Assembly: GCA_947646735.1 (NCBI GenBank) | Contig: CANTFK010000228.1 | Span: forward strand, 124,001 to 188,000 | DNA length: 64,000 nt | Reading direction: 5' to 3' | Source: Peronospora farinosa | Lineage: Eukaryota > Oomycota > Peronosporomycetes > Peronosporales > Peronosporaceae | Part shown: one piece after another, positions 11,367-21,144 of the stretch | Position numbering within the stretch: the first letter of the stretch is position 1 | Layout of the letters: each line of letters opens with the position of its first letter | Notes under the pieces: model-generated | Database searches by the model: none | Told to the model about the DNA's origin: nothing | Seen by the model: the letters and a program-made list of their open reading frames with translations, nothing else | Made by a program: the position numbers and the translations under genes

Positions 11367-11590
11367 CCGACGTTGTGGCTTCATACGACAGAACCACATC
11401 TGGAACGTCGCGAAGGAGCGAGGAACGTGGTTCCCATGTATCCTGCTCGGGAGGGAATCCAACCCAACGTTCTCGGTACCTGCGCACGGATGGAACCCCG
11501 CGCTTCTCATGAGCCGACTGCAGTACTGGTTGTGGAGGATCCTCGTGACCCACAATGCGGTCTACAATCCAGCGCACCTGTCCCTACGCA
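11367..11590 (-). pseudogene. Chromodomain of the gypsy element
   Basis: The minus-strand reading has the chromodomain pattern: WIVDRIVGHEDPP, then RYRERWVGFPPEQDTWEP and VPDVVLSYEA, which parallels YLVKWKGYPxxxxTWEP of chromovirus integrases. It lies downstream of integrase in a different frame and follows an in-frame stop after PLVDA near 11587. Chromodomains steer integration to modified chromatin in this clade. Confidence 0.85.
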
Positions 11591-11801
11591 TCAACAAGCG
11601 GAGAAGGGCCCTCGCGATGGTAGTGCTGGCGTCCTGGTTGCTCAGGACGATGTTGATGAGGCCGTATACATAGCTGCGATGCTCAGCTGGAGGCTGAGGC
11701 TGCCAGTGAACGTGCTGCCCGGGCAGAGAAGACTTCGAGTGAGACCCGGCAATCGAACCGTGAACTGCTCGAACGGATAAGGGTTCTGGAGCGCCAGGTG
11801 C

Positions 11802-14800
11802 TTAGTCAGGTCGAGACGGGATCGAGACCCCTCCCCATGTCATCGGCGCGTCTAGCACGACGGGAAGGCCGTTCGACTTACGAACCCCTGAAGCCTGCGT
11901 CGGAGCCAAACCGTGAAGCGTAGCCGGACGATATTCCTTCAGCCGCCCGACATAGAATGTCGGGTGGAGGCGCAGTGAAGAGGTGATGTCGAGTGTATAA
12001 GCGTCACCAATTGCCTTCAGAACCTTGAATGGACCGATGAAGCGTGGCGCGAGTTTACTCGCGCCCAGGTTAGTGACCGCTGAATCCCTTAAACCTTCCG
12101 TAGATAATAATACACGGTCACATTTCTCAAACTTGTTCATGTTCTTCCTGCCATGCTTGTCAGCGTTCTCCTTCTGTTGGTCTACAGCAGATTGTAGTGC
12201 GTCGCGTACAAACCGGGTGATGGCTTGACGTTGGAGTATAAATTCCGACACGGCCATGTCATCAATTGGTTGCGCCGACTCAATCGGCGCGTAGTTGGCA
12301 GTAGGGGAACGCTTACCCGAAGACGGGTCAATCAATGTCTGCGCAGTCCATCGAGCTAATGGAGACGCCACGTCTGATGGCGTCAAAGTGGCCGTCTTTG
12401 CCTTGGATCGGGTTACTGCATTCGCGCTCAAAATACCGTGAGCTGCACTCGATCCTTGTTTATCACATTTGCCCCCCCCCAGAGTGGAGCCACTATATGT
12501 TGTGGGTCTCCCCACGGCCAGGACAGTAGGAACACGAGGGTGACGAGCCGAATTCACAAAAAATGGCGTCAACCCTGTAGACGCGTGTACGGCGTTGTTG
12601 AGTGCGAACTCAGCGAGTGGTAAAAATGCACTCCAACTTGTAAATGACGTAGCATAACTTCGAAGAACGTCTTCGAGGACTCGGTTCACGCGCTCGGTCT
12701 TCCCATCCGTTTCCGGATGGGCTGCAGTCGACATCTGCAGTTCTGTCCCGAGGAGCTCGAAAAGTGACGTCCGAAATGCGGACGTAAATCGCGGGTCACG
12801 GTCCGAAACAATGTTTTCTGGAAGGCCATGATGACGGAACACCGCGTCGATGAATTGCCCCGCGGTCTCTGCCGCGGTGACCTTGGCGTGAACAGGCACG
12901 AGATGTGCCATCTTGCTGAATCTGTCAACAAAGACCAAGATGCCCGTTCGAGCTTGGCTATCGGGCGCAAGCCCGAAGATGAAGTCCATCGAAACTGATC
13001 TCCAGGCCTCTGCTGCAATTGGCAACGATCGCAAGGGAGCCTGTGACGATGAAGATTGCTTCACACGCTGGCATATTTCGCACGTTCGGATCCAGTTGCG
13101 TACCCACTTATACATGTCTGGCCAGAAGAAGTCTCGAGACACAGCCGCGAAAGTCTTTTCGCGGCCTAAATGGCCGCCAGCAGGAGAATCGTGATACTCG
13201 TGAATGATTCTTGCACGCAAATCCATGTCATTGGCAATCACCGTGCGAGGAGAATCGAATTGGTCGATGCTATACAGAAGCAAATTGCCAACTAAACTAT
13301 ATCGATGAATGTGGTCGCGATTGGTTCGGAATAATGCCCCCAGTGCGGCATCGCTGGGAGAACGCAGATACTCGATAATGTTCGCATAATCTGAGTCACC
13401 CTTGTACGCTGCGACGATCTCATCAAATAAACACGGCTCGGGTGTAACCTGAGTTAAGTTCAGCGATACACACATTGCACATCGGTCATCATCGTCCTCA
13501 TCATCAGTAGCCTGACGACTCAGAGCAGTCCGAGGATCGTAGTCGGGACGTCGTGACAAGGCGTCAGCGAGAATATTAGACTTGCCTTGCTTGTAATGCA
13601 CGACGAAGTTGTACTCAGAGAAGAATGAGAGCCATCGTGCCATCCGTTGGGACAGGTGTGGGCTCGTCATCGCTGTGCGCAGCGATGCATGATCGGTGTA
13701 CAAAGCAAATGTACGTTCACCAAGGAGATGCACGCGAAACTTGATGAATGCATAGCGCATCGCTAATAACTCCTTGTCGTGAACCGGATAGTTTTTCTCA
13801 TCTGGCTTCATCTGTCGCGACTGATAACTCACGACTCGTTCACGGCCCTCATCATCAAATTGCATGAGGGCACAACCGATTGCAAAATCACTGGCGTCGC
13901 AAACCACGTGGAACGGCTTGGAATCGTCTGGTAGGACCAGGACTGGCGCTGACGCTAGGCTCTTCTTTACTGCTCCGAAGAGTGCTTGGTGCTCGGGACG
14001 CCACAACCACGTGGCGTCTTTCTTCAAGAGTGACGACAAAGGCTGGATAGAACCAGCATAATCCTTCGTATACTTGTGCAAATAATTAGCCAAGCCGAGC
14101 CACTGGCGCAACTCCGTAGGGTGTTTGGGCGTGGGCCAAGAACAGATGAAAGACACCTTCTCTGGATCAGCTCGAACTCACATAGCAACCTAACACCGGA
14201 ACCTCCGGTGCAAAAAGACACACTTCTTGAGATTCGCGTACAACTTGTTGTCCCGCATAACTTGAAACACTTGCTTCAGGTGTTGAAGGTGAACTTGGAC
14301 ACCGTTGAGGTTGCCCTCGGCGCGACTATGGACGAAAATGTCGTCAAAATAACTTGGAGCAGAGTTCCGAAGAGGTCTCAACACTTGAGACACCATACGA
14401 TTGAAAGTGGCCGGAGCGTTCTTTAATCCTTGTGGCATAACCAGCCACTCCCATAACATGCCACTCGGGGTGCTCACCGTGGTGAGTGGGATATCGCTCG
14501 GGCGCATCCAAATCTGGTAAAAGCCATCGGTCAAGTCGATGGCACTAAAGATGACACTTCTTGACATGGAATTTAGCACCATGTCCTTCCTGAGAATAGC
14601 CGTTTGCGCAGGAATAGTGGCATCATTCAACTTATTGAACGCATGCACTATCCGCCAGCCTCCCATAGCCTTCTTCACGCAGAAGGTTGGACTCGATGTG
14701 GTGAGATACTTTCACGCACATGACCCGCTTTGCGGCGGCCTTCGAAGAATGCGTCAATAGCTTCGACTTGATCTCGAGGCAACAGCCACTGCCGTATCAC

Positions 14801-15223
14801 ACAATACTTCGACGCTGGCACGAGATCAATCTCGTGCCGAGCACCACGGTCCGCAGGAAGTTTAGCCGGGATCTTGTCCGGGAACACGTCTGCATACTCA
14901 CGAGCAGCAATGTCGTAGACGGGATTACCAGACTCTCGCAGAGCCTCCCATGACTGTGATGCAAACCTTTTTTCACGCGCTGACTTCGGCTCAGCGCTTC
15001 GAGGACGCGCCATATTCTCCTCGTTTGCCATGGTAACCACCTCGTTGGTGGTTAGACACACTTGCTCCACAGTGCCTCCCTTAAGGTCACGTAGGAAATG
15101 CTTCCAGGAAAGCCCTGGAAGACTTGTAATGGAAGACGCATGACGAGGAGGACTGTCGACTTCGATATATTGGCGCCTTTGAGGATTCCCTTCCACGTAC
15201 ACGATATCGTGGACACAACCCAA
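11802..15223 (-). pseudogene. Chromodomain element pol: RT, RNase H, integrase
   Basis: Three minus-strand segments make up pol. 15223-14675 carries the pre-RT linker and the PADRGARHEIDL motif. 14678-14190 carries the RT palm with YFDDIFVHSRAE. 14156-11802 is a 784-codon open frame with RNase H (VCDASDFAIGCALMQ, YTDHASLRTA, NILADALSRRPD), the integrase zinc finger (H-H-C-C, ending CEICQRVK) and the catalytic D, D and E (in MDFIFG, SDRDPRF and TERVNRVLED). The frame changes at about 14676 and 14160-14190, the latter with scrambled sequence, break translation. The integrase end has a Ser/Ala/Lys-rich insert after about 12600. RT chemistry motifs survive but no single product does. Confidence 0.9.
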
Positions 15224-15232
15224 CGCTAAATT

Positions 15233-16278
15233 CTAGATGCTGTTGTCCCCATCGTGATTCGAGTCGCTACTCGAAGCTGGCGCACCGCAATCAGGTGATA
15301 AACAATCACCCCTCTCTAGGCACTGGATGTCTTCATCCAAGATGCCGAAAACACTGGACGGGAGTACCCCAAACTCGAACGTCGACACTAGATGCGGGAG
15401 CTCCTGCTCGGCCGCCGTGAGCCCGTGTGGGAGCCCCTGCTCAACCACAGCATGCCCAAGTGGGAACCTCGGTTCTACCACAGTGGGTGATGATGGGAAC
15501 CCCGGTTTGACCATCATGCTCTCGCGTGGGGACTCCTGTCCGTCCACGTTGTACTCGTGTGGGAGCCCCTGCTCGACCACAATGTGCCCATGTGGGAACC
15601 TACAGTGGGTGATTATGGGAACCCCGGTTCGACCATCATGCTCTCACGTGGAGACTCCTGTCCGTCCACGTCGCACTCGCTGGCGAGCTCTTGCTCGTCA
15701 CAATGCCCTTGTGGGAGCCCCTGCTCGACCACAATAGGTGCAGATGGGAACCCCGGTTCAACCACTTCATTCTCGTGCGGGAACCCCTGTTCAACCGCAT
15801 TAATGACGCGCGGGAACCCCTGTTCGACTGCGTCGTCCTCTTCGCTCTGTGGCGAGAAGTCACTGTCACTTGTGCCTCTAAGAACAGCACAAGCAGTGCA
15901 GAGAGGACCATCGCTCGCTCTGTGCACCGCCAACGTCGTGGAATCGCGTTTTACGATTGTGACGTTTGGCCAGTCACTTGGAGATACCAAGAGATGGGTA
16001 AACACTTCACTGACATCGAACTTGCGTCGACGTCTCACTGATCTGGCTAACCAGTCGATCTGGGGCTTATAACGTGCCAACCATGGCATGCCCAGTATGC
16101 AATCGAATGCATAATTCATCGCGATCACCAAGAAATCATCATTACTGCGAAAGCCATCAAACGTATACGGCAACGACACTTCGCGCCGCGATACGCGGTG
16201 TGGTTTCCCGTCAGCCAACTTGACGACGACTTGGCCAGGTCCTTCACGGACCTGAATGCTGGGAGGCAGCATCGACAA
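15233..16278 (-). pseudogene. Chromodomain element protease and repetitive linker
   Basis: The minus-strand frame 16278-15613 contains the retropepsin signature [17 protein letters not shown]. It then runs into a linker of degenerate VEQGFP(H) units that continues in the segment 15580-15233, ending in an acidic Ser-rich tail. The active-site D-S/T-G lies upstream in another frame, near 16300. Confidence 0.85.
15390..15845 (-). repeat. Degenerate tandem repeat in the protease-RT linker
   Basis: Units of roughly 30-40 bases encode [24 protein letters not shown] heptads. There is a longer duplicated block ([14 protein letters not shown], near 15500 and 15640). The array covers about 450 bases. 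Confidence 0.85.
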
Positions 16279-16374
16279 ACAAGATTCACGAAAGAAATTA
16301 TTTGTTGCTCCTGAGTCCAGCAGTGCTCGCAGAGGTCGCCAGCGACATGTAAACTGACAATAATTAGACGTGAA

Positions 16375-17534
16375 TCACCACTCGTAGTGGTGGCATTTAA
16401 GCGTGCGCGTAGCGCAGGAGGACTGGAAGGTTGGGCTGCCACCGGGGGACCCGGTTCTCCGCTCCAACCAGTAGGGCGCCCTGCAACTACTGCTCACGAC
16501 CGTTTTTTTAACGTGTGGCCGGTACAGTACCCTCATGATGGGCATCCACTGCTTGCACCGATATTGGCGCTGGCGCACGGCACTCTGCCGCGCGATGTCC
16601 TGGCTTGCGACAAGAAAGCAAACCATTTGACGCCCGGTGCGAGCGTCACCCTTATGGGAAATGACACGTCGTCGGTCACCCGACGACTCAATCACGTCGA
16701 TCTCCACAGGTTCTGGACCAGATGGACGGGGAACGCTGACGACCGAGGGTTTGGCATATGCCTTTGTGACCCTAAAGTCTTCACGGAGTGCGATGGCAAA
16801 TGCCTCCTCCAATGTGGCAGGCTCGGCGCGCTCCAGCGATAAGCGGGTCTGCCCCTCACGCATACCATCCACAAAGACATTTGCCTGCGTGTACATGTCC
16901 ATGGGGTGCGTGATAATTCACGACGCCAGATGCCTAGCCATCTGTACGTAGTCGCGCATCGCCATTTTACCCTGTCGCATCGACAGGAATCTTGATCGCA
17001 CCAGTTTCTCCTCTTGTGGTGGCTCGAAAGCAAGACGAAGATAGTCCTGGATGGTATACAGGGTGGGGAGCGCGTGCTCGTACACAACGAGCTTACCAAG
17101 GGCCCACTCCTTGGCCTTCCCGGTGAGGCGGGAAAGAAGAAAGTTGACCTTCGCCTGGGGAGCCTCAAGAAGTCTCGAGGCGATGGCGATATCAACTTCT
17201 CGGAACCACCGGTTCAGCGACAACCGGTCCTTACCTTCTCCAAAGTAGGAGGAGGTTTCCATCTCACGGCCTCATTACGTGAAGGGCGCGAGGGAGTTAA
17301 GCCTCGCCGGTTGGATTCGGCGAGCTCGCGTGCCATAAACTCATGTATGGTGAGACGTTGCGCGTCAGGGGTCGCTGGTCTCATCAACGACGCGACGAAT
17401 GCCTCTCCCGATATTGCCGCGAGGCGATTAAGGGCATCCCACACAACACCAGTAAGATGGGGGAAGGTCGAGTGCTCCAGAAATAAATCTGGAGCGTCAA
17501 AGTACGACGATTCGCTCATCCCAAACTCGGGCAA
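16375..17534 (-). pseudogene. Chromodomain element gag
   Basis: Frames 17534-17214, 17262-16918 and 16902-16375 together give a retrotransposon gag: an N-terminal segment, then [12 protein letters not shown] and [13 protein letters not shown] (typical of the capsid family), [18 protein letters not shown] and [12 protein letters not shown] remnant nucleocapsid region follows. The cysteine knuckle is disrupted by a frameshift near 16600. At least two frame changes separate the segments. Confidence 0.85.
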
Positions 17535-17540
17535 AGGAAG

Positions 17541-17558
17541 AACTACAAAGTGCTACCA
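17541..17558 (-). other. Primer-binding-site-like sequence
   Basis: On the element strand, two bases after the 5' LTR, comes TGGTAGCACTTTG. It starts with TGG as expected for pairing with a tRNA CCA end. The first bases resemble an initiator-Met-type site but the remainder does not match well, so the primer tRNA is unresolved. Confidence 0.55.
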
Positions 17559-17560
17559 AG

Positions 17561-17900
17561 TGTAGCGGGGCTAGAACGTACCGTCACTAGCTTACACGCG
17601 CGCTCGAGGAAGACTCAAGCCCAAGTATTAGGTACTAAGTAAATTTAACTCTGATTTTTATTTTGGTTTTAATTCGTACCAATTACGAAGATTTTAGTCG
17701 TAATAAATACGACAGGTCCCGCCTTTCGGGAACCGCACAATTTCAGGTTGATTTATCATTGGTCCATATTGGGGACTTTAGGCCCAATAATAAACCAATA
17801 ATAAATTACCACGCTGTGCCCGCTATTCGGTCCCAGCACCTGCCTACATATGTAATTGTTAACTCATGTTAATACTATGTGTGTAATGTAGCCCATTACA
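17561..17900 (-). repeat. 5' LTR of the chromodomain element
   Basis: 340 bp, begins TGTAGCGG and ends CCATTACA, followed by the target duplication AACCT (17901-17905). Confidence 0.92.
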
Positions 17901-17905
17901 AACCT

Positions 17906-18983
17906 CGTAGTAAAGCGACCGTTGGCTTAGAATAAGAAAGTCAAACAAAGGAGAGGTCATTACAGGGTACCGTTAAACCGGTACCGAAGAGAGTCGACCA
18001 TGACCCCTTTTGAAAGCCCGGTCCTTAATTAGTGGATTCGGTTCCTCATTGGTCGACCCGGTTCCTCTTTGGTCGACCCGGTCCCTAATCGGTCGACCTG
18101 GGTCCCTCATCGGTATGCAGTCCCTCATTGGTCGACCTGGTCCTTCATCGGTAGACCTGGGCCCTCGTCGATCGACCTCGATCCCTCATCGGTAGACCCG
18201 GTCCCTCGTCGGTAGACCCGGTCCCTCATTGGCCGACCCGGTCCCTCGTCTGTAGACCCGATCCCTCATCGGTCGGCCTGGGTTCCTTGTGGTTCAGCCA
18301 CTCCATACCATGTAACACAAGGATCAGACCAGTCGACGCAAGGAATAAGAGCTTCAGGCAAGGATAGAGCAAAGGAGTCAAAATGATAGGACTATATTAA
18401 ATAGTACTCAATTTGCGATCTACGTGGCACGACTCCGTCACCAACGAAGAACTTGCTCTAAGCTACCACCTGTTCCGGAGAAGGGACATAATTTGGCTCC
18501 CCGTTGAAGACAGTCCGTGGTAAAGCTCAAGTGCGAATGAAGCTTCAATATATATTTGGCCTATGAGCTCGTTCGAGTAGCAGCAACTCCAAGACCCGCT
18601 ATCGGAAGCGGCTTCCCTTACCTCACGGTCCGGGAGCAAAGTAAAGGTCAGGTGGTTAATACCCCTAAAACACGAAGGAAGAGGCCAGGGATAAGCTCCC
18701 TGAAGAATTTGGCTCTAAGTCCACTCTCGACAAGGTCGATCGAGTGGCCACCTACCCACCGAGTGAAGCAAATCCACTCGAGACCCCCAGGTCTACCTCC
18801 CTCAAGGCAGACGTCTACATCTTCACCAAGGCTTCCGAAGAGTGCAACACGCCAGCCGACGGGTACACAAGGTGAGTGAAGGTCCATACGCGGCATTGGA
18901 ATACCCCCTCCGACAGTCGGCTGTCCGGCACAGTGAGTGGTTTGGGGTCTCATCATACAATTTGGAGAGCCCAATCCACCACA
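17906..18983 (+). mobile_element. Family L LTR, forward orientation
   Basis: The right half (18455-18983) matches 4880-5370 of the L LTR: CCACCTGTTCCGG, CCCGTTGAAGACAG and GACGGGTACACAAGGTGAG words. It ends AATCCACCACA at 18983, where element B copy 2 starts. The left edge is uncertain because the chromodomain element and a minisatellite intervene. Confidence 0.65.
18041..18290. repeat. Minisatellite of about 20-21 bp units
   Basis: Roughly twelve degenerate units of the form GGTCGACCCGGTCCCTCATC follow each other within the L LTR. Variants replace TCGACC with TAGACC or change CTCATC to CTCGTC. The L copy at 4301-5371 lacks it. Confidence 0.88.
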
Positions 18984-19099
18984 TGCCCTTAATCGTCTTA
19001 ATACGTCTGGTGATCGTTGTTCGAGTCACCACGACTTTTGTAATGGAAGAAGGTGTCGTTGCTATTATAGCCAATGCACTCCTTCCAACAGCACCAGGC

Positions 19100-19522
19100 T
19101 CATGGGGTCTGTGCCGGTTCTTGTGCAGCTTGACTTCCTGTCATTCCACCAGAAACTGCCACAGGCTCTCTACTCTGTCCAGGACCATTGGACGCATGAC
19201 TACCTGCCATCTTCCCATTCACGACACCAGTCTCATCGATCTGGGTAGGAATTTGTGTCATCTGACTTTCAGTCACGACATAAAAAAGCTCTTCAGGCTC
19301 AAAAAGCTGGGTAGTATCTGGTGCCGATTGACATACCGCCATCGCACCCTCGACTGTGTTGGACACAGCATCAATCGCATAAGCCTCTCGCAGGAGCACA
19401 TCCTTTCCGGTGTACTGCGTAGAATTAGCGGCTGTGCGTGTACGCCAGTCAATCCATGGTTGATGTGTAGCCAACCAAGGCATGCCTAGGATGAGGTCAT
19501 ACGGACTCTCCATACCTAGCAC
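19100..19522 (-). pseudogene. Element B protease end and linker, copy 2
   Basis: A 140-codon open stretch almost identical to 5536-5958 on the other strand (two amino-acid differences), with [16 protein letters not shown]. It marks the best-preserved part of the inverted pair. Confidence 0.85.
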
Positions 19523-19849
19523 TGTGAACTACTCTTTACAAGAGAAGTCACTGAAATTGAAGGCGAGTTCAACTTGAACTCCCTCCGATTTAACGAGGGC
19601 GACGTTCGCTAAACGAACGGTCGCCTCTTCTCGCTTGCCATCCCGGCAAAGCGACTCATAACTCGCCGAACTCTTTTTCGAGCCGCGTGTTCACAAAGTT
19701 CTGTGATGCACCCGAATCAACGAAAACGGCCATCACTTGGTCAGCTAGCCTCGTACTCGAGCGCTATAGACCAAAAGGGTTGAGGTCCGACCTTTCGGTA
19801 CCTCAGTGACTATGCTGCCCATTTGTTCGATCTGAACTTAAGAGTAGCT

Positions 19850-20672
19850 TCATAGTCCGCGACAGTAGGGCATCCCGCCCCTACTGCGCTCCCGCATATC
19901 ACGGCTTATCGGGGATCGAAATTGAACCCTTGCGACGTGCACGGTTCTTCGAACCACCCATCGGGTAGGGAGCCTTTTTGATGGATGCCTTAGCACCAGC
20001 AGCAAGTTTGGCAAAGCAGCGAGCCATCGTATGGTCGCGCTTGTAGCACTTGTAGCAGACCACGTCTGCATTGCCTAACTTCATTGGAGTGGCATCCGGC
20101 TTCTCGGCTGACGGATATAATAAGCTGTTGCACAGGTAATGCTGTAGGATTGTTCCTCACTAAGGCAAAGTCAATTGCCTCCTCCGTAGTCTTGGAACCT
20201 TTACAAAAAGGCCTGACGCGATGGGCCGTGTCTTAATCCATTCATGAACGTGGGCACCTTAATGTGTTCCGGTATCGGTCGCCGACAGCGAACGTATATC
20301 CTGCACATACTCTTGCAGCGATCGTTTTGCCTGTCGTGCTCCAAAGAAGCGCGTTTGAAGTAACACTTCATTGTTAGGCGGCTGGTACATGGCACAAACA
20401 TTTGACTAAAGGATCGCCCATGATGGAAAAGCATCTGCGTTTGTCATAAGTGCAGAGTAAGTACACTGACGCTATGACCGCAAATTTGACATGGCATACG
20501 ACACCATCCTAGTATCGTTTTCGATGAGGTGCACCATACCGCATTGCTTCACTGCTAAAAGCCAGTGGACAATCGTATGTGGGGCAGTCCCATCAAACTT
20601 CGGGAGGTTCATTTGAATGGGCCTTGGTTGATTAGACCGGGCAGAGAGCGTCTCAACAGTTCTGTTAAGCAC
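19850..20672 (-). pseudogene. Element B gag with zinc knuckle, copy 2
   Basis: The minus-strand frames contain the capsid start (PIQMNLPKFDGT), the capsid C-terminal words and a nucleocapsid knuckle C-x2-C-x4-H-x4-C (CYKCYKRDHTMARC, near 20050). A basic tail follows. Frame changes near 20200 and 20470 break the reading. Confidence 0.8.
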
Positions 20673-20880
20673 CTTATTCCGTGCCTGCTCAAGCCTAAGC
20701 TCATCCTGAGTCTTACTGTTGGACTCAACCGTAGCTTGGCTGTTTGCCTCGGACGCATTTCTGCGCTATCCGAGCACAAAAGCCTCGAATTGCTTCAACC
20801 GAGCAACATGTTGCTCAGGAGGACAATGTAAGAGGTTGGTTAGGGCTTGTTCACCAAGTCCCCGAGCCAATTGCTCTGCC

Positions 20881-21144
20881 AGCTTTGTTTAACAGGCTCT
20901 ATCGTATATAAGACTATAGTATACCCTGTCTAAATTGATAACCTCAGGACCAAAAGGTTTATGAGCTAGTGGCGGCTATCAGATAAGTAAGTCAGTTTAA
21001 CACCAACTATATCAACATCAAGCGTCTAGCAGCTTGGACAGGTTTATAGGTAAGACAGTATCATTTGAGATAAGCACATTACGTCACAGAAACGGTACCG
21101 TTTTGCGGCCACCAAACGACCAGAAATAATATACATACAAGCCA
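20881..21144. other. Boundary between transposon cluster and gene-dense region
   Basis: No LTR of element B is recognisable here. The last ~100 bases are presumably the leader and promoter of the carrier gene at 21145. Confidence 0.4.

Larger units (their letters stand above)
10543..11825 (+). pseudogene. Antisense accessory ORF of the gypsy element (RS and coiled-coil)
   Basis: Between pol and the 3' LTR, but on the strand opposite to gag-pol, a long open frame starts at ATG 10543. Its first 200 or so residues look protein-like: mixed, with many Trp, Arg and Glu (for example WSLYDLSGD, WCAFIQRWNRMLEDG, HFIGALRERV). After a frame change near 11150-11190 comes an Arg-Ser repeat region (RSRSRHRS units, 11223-11310). 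After a second change near 11677 there is a strong coiled-coil stretch (LEAEAASERAARAEK, then RELLERIRVLERQV). Part of it overlaps the chromodomain on the other strand. Antisense ORFs between pol and the 3' LTR are known in some plant LTR elements. I do not recognise this protein. It could be an accessory protein, a gag-like fragment captured backwards, or chance openness. Confidence 0.45.
10123..17900 (-). mobile_element. Full-length Ty3/gypsy chromodomain retrotransposon
   Basis: A 7.8-kb element with direct LTRs, flanked by identical AACCT duplications (10118-10122 and 17901-17905). Transcription runs on the minus strand from 17900 to 10123: 5' LTR, PBS-like site, gag, protease plus a repeat-rich linker, RT, RNase H, integrase, chromodomain, polypurine tract, 3' LTR. 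The two LTRs differ by roughly a dozen substitutions plus a small indel by eye, so insertion is not very recent. Gag and pol are split over several frames and contain stops, so this copy is probably non-autonomous. A plus-strand ORF near the 3' LTR is listed separately. Confidence 0.93.
18988..20880 (-). mobile_element. Degenerate Ty3/gypsy element B, copy 2 (gag-protease only)
   Basis: A minus-strand copy running from a coiled-coil-like gag N-terminus (about 20880) through capsid, zinc knuckle and protease to a linker, then cut at 18988 where an L LTR abuts. Capsid words include LPKFDGT (20600 region), WLLAVKQCG and FMNGLRHGPSRQAF. Unlike copy 1 it keeps the active-site DSG (near 19720), a full CCHC knuckle and an uninterrupted protease middle. 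Stops remain after EFGEL and elsewhere. RT and integrase are absent. Confidence 0.85.

Noticed and set aside
15327..16072. Plus-strand Cys/Gly/Ser-repeat ORFs (136 and 171 codons)
   Set aside because: They are complements of the VEQGFP linker repeats of the minus-strand element; the protease motifs prove the minus strand is coding.
18041..18290. Minisatellite as a CRISPR-like or regulatory array
   Set aside because: The units are contiguous and degenerate without spacers, inside an LTR.
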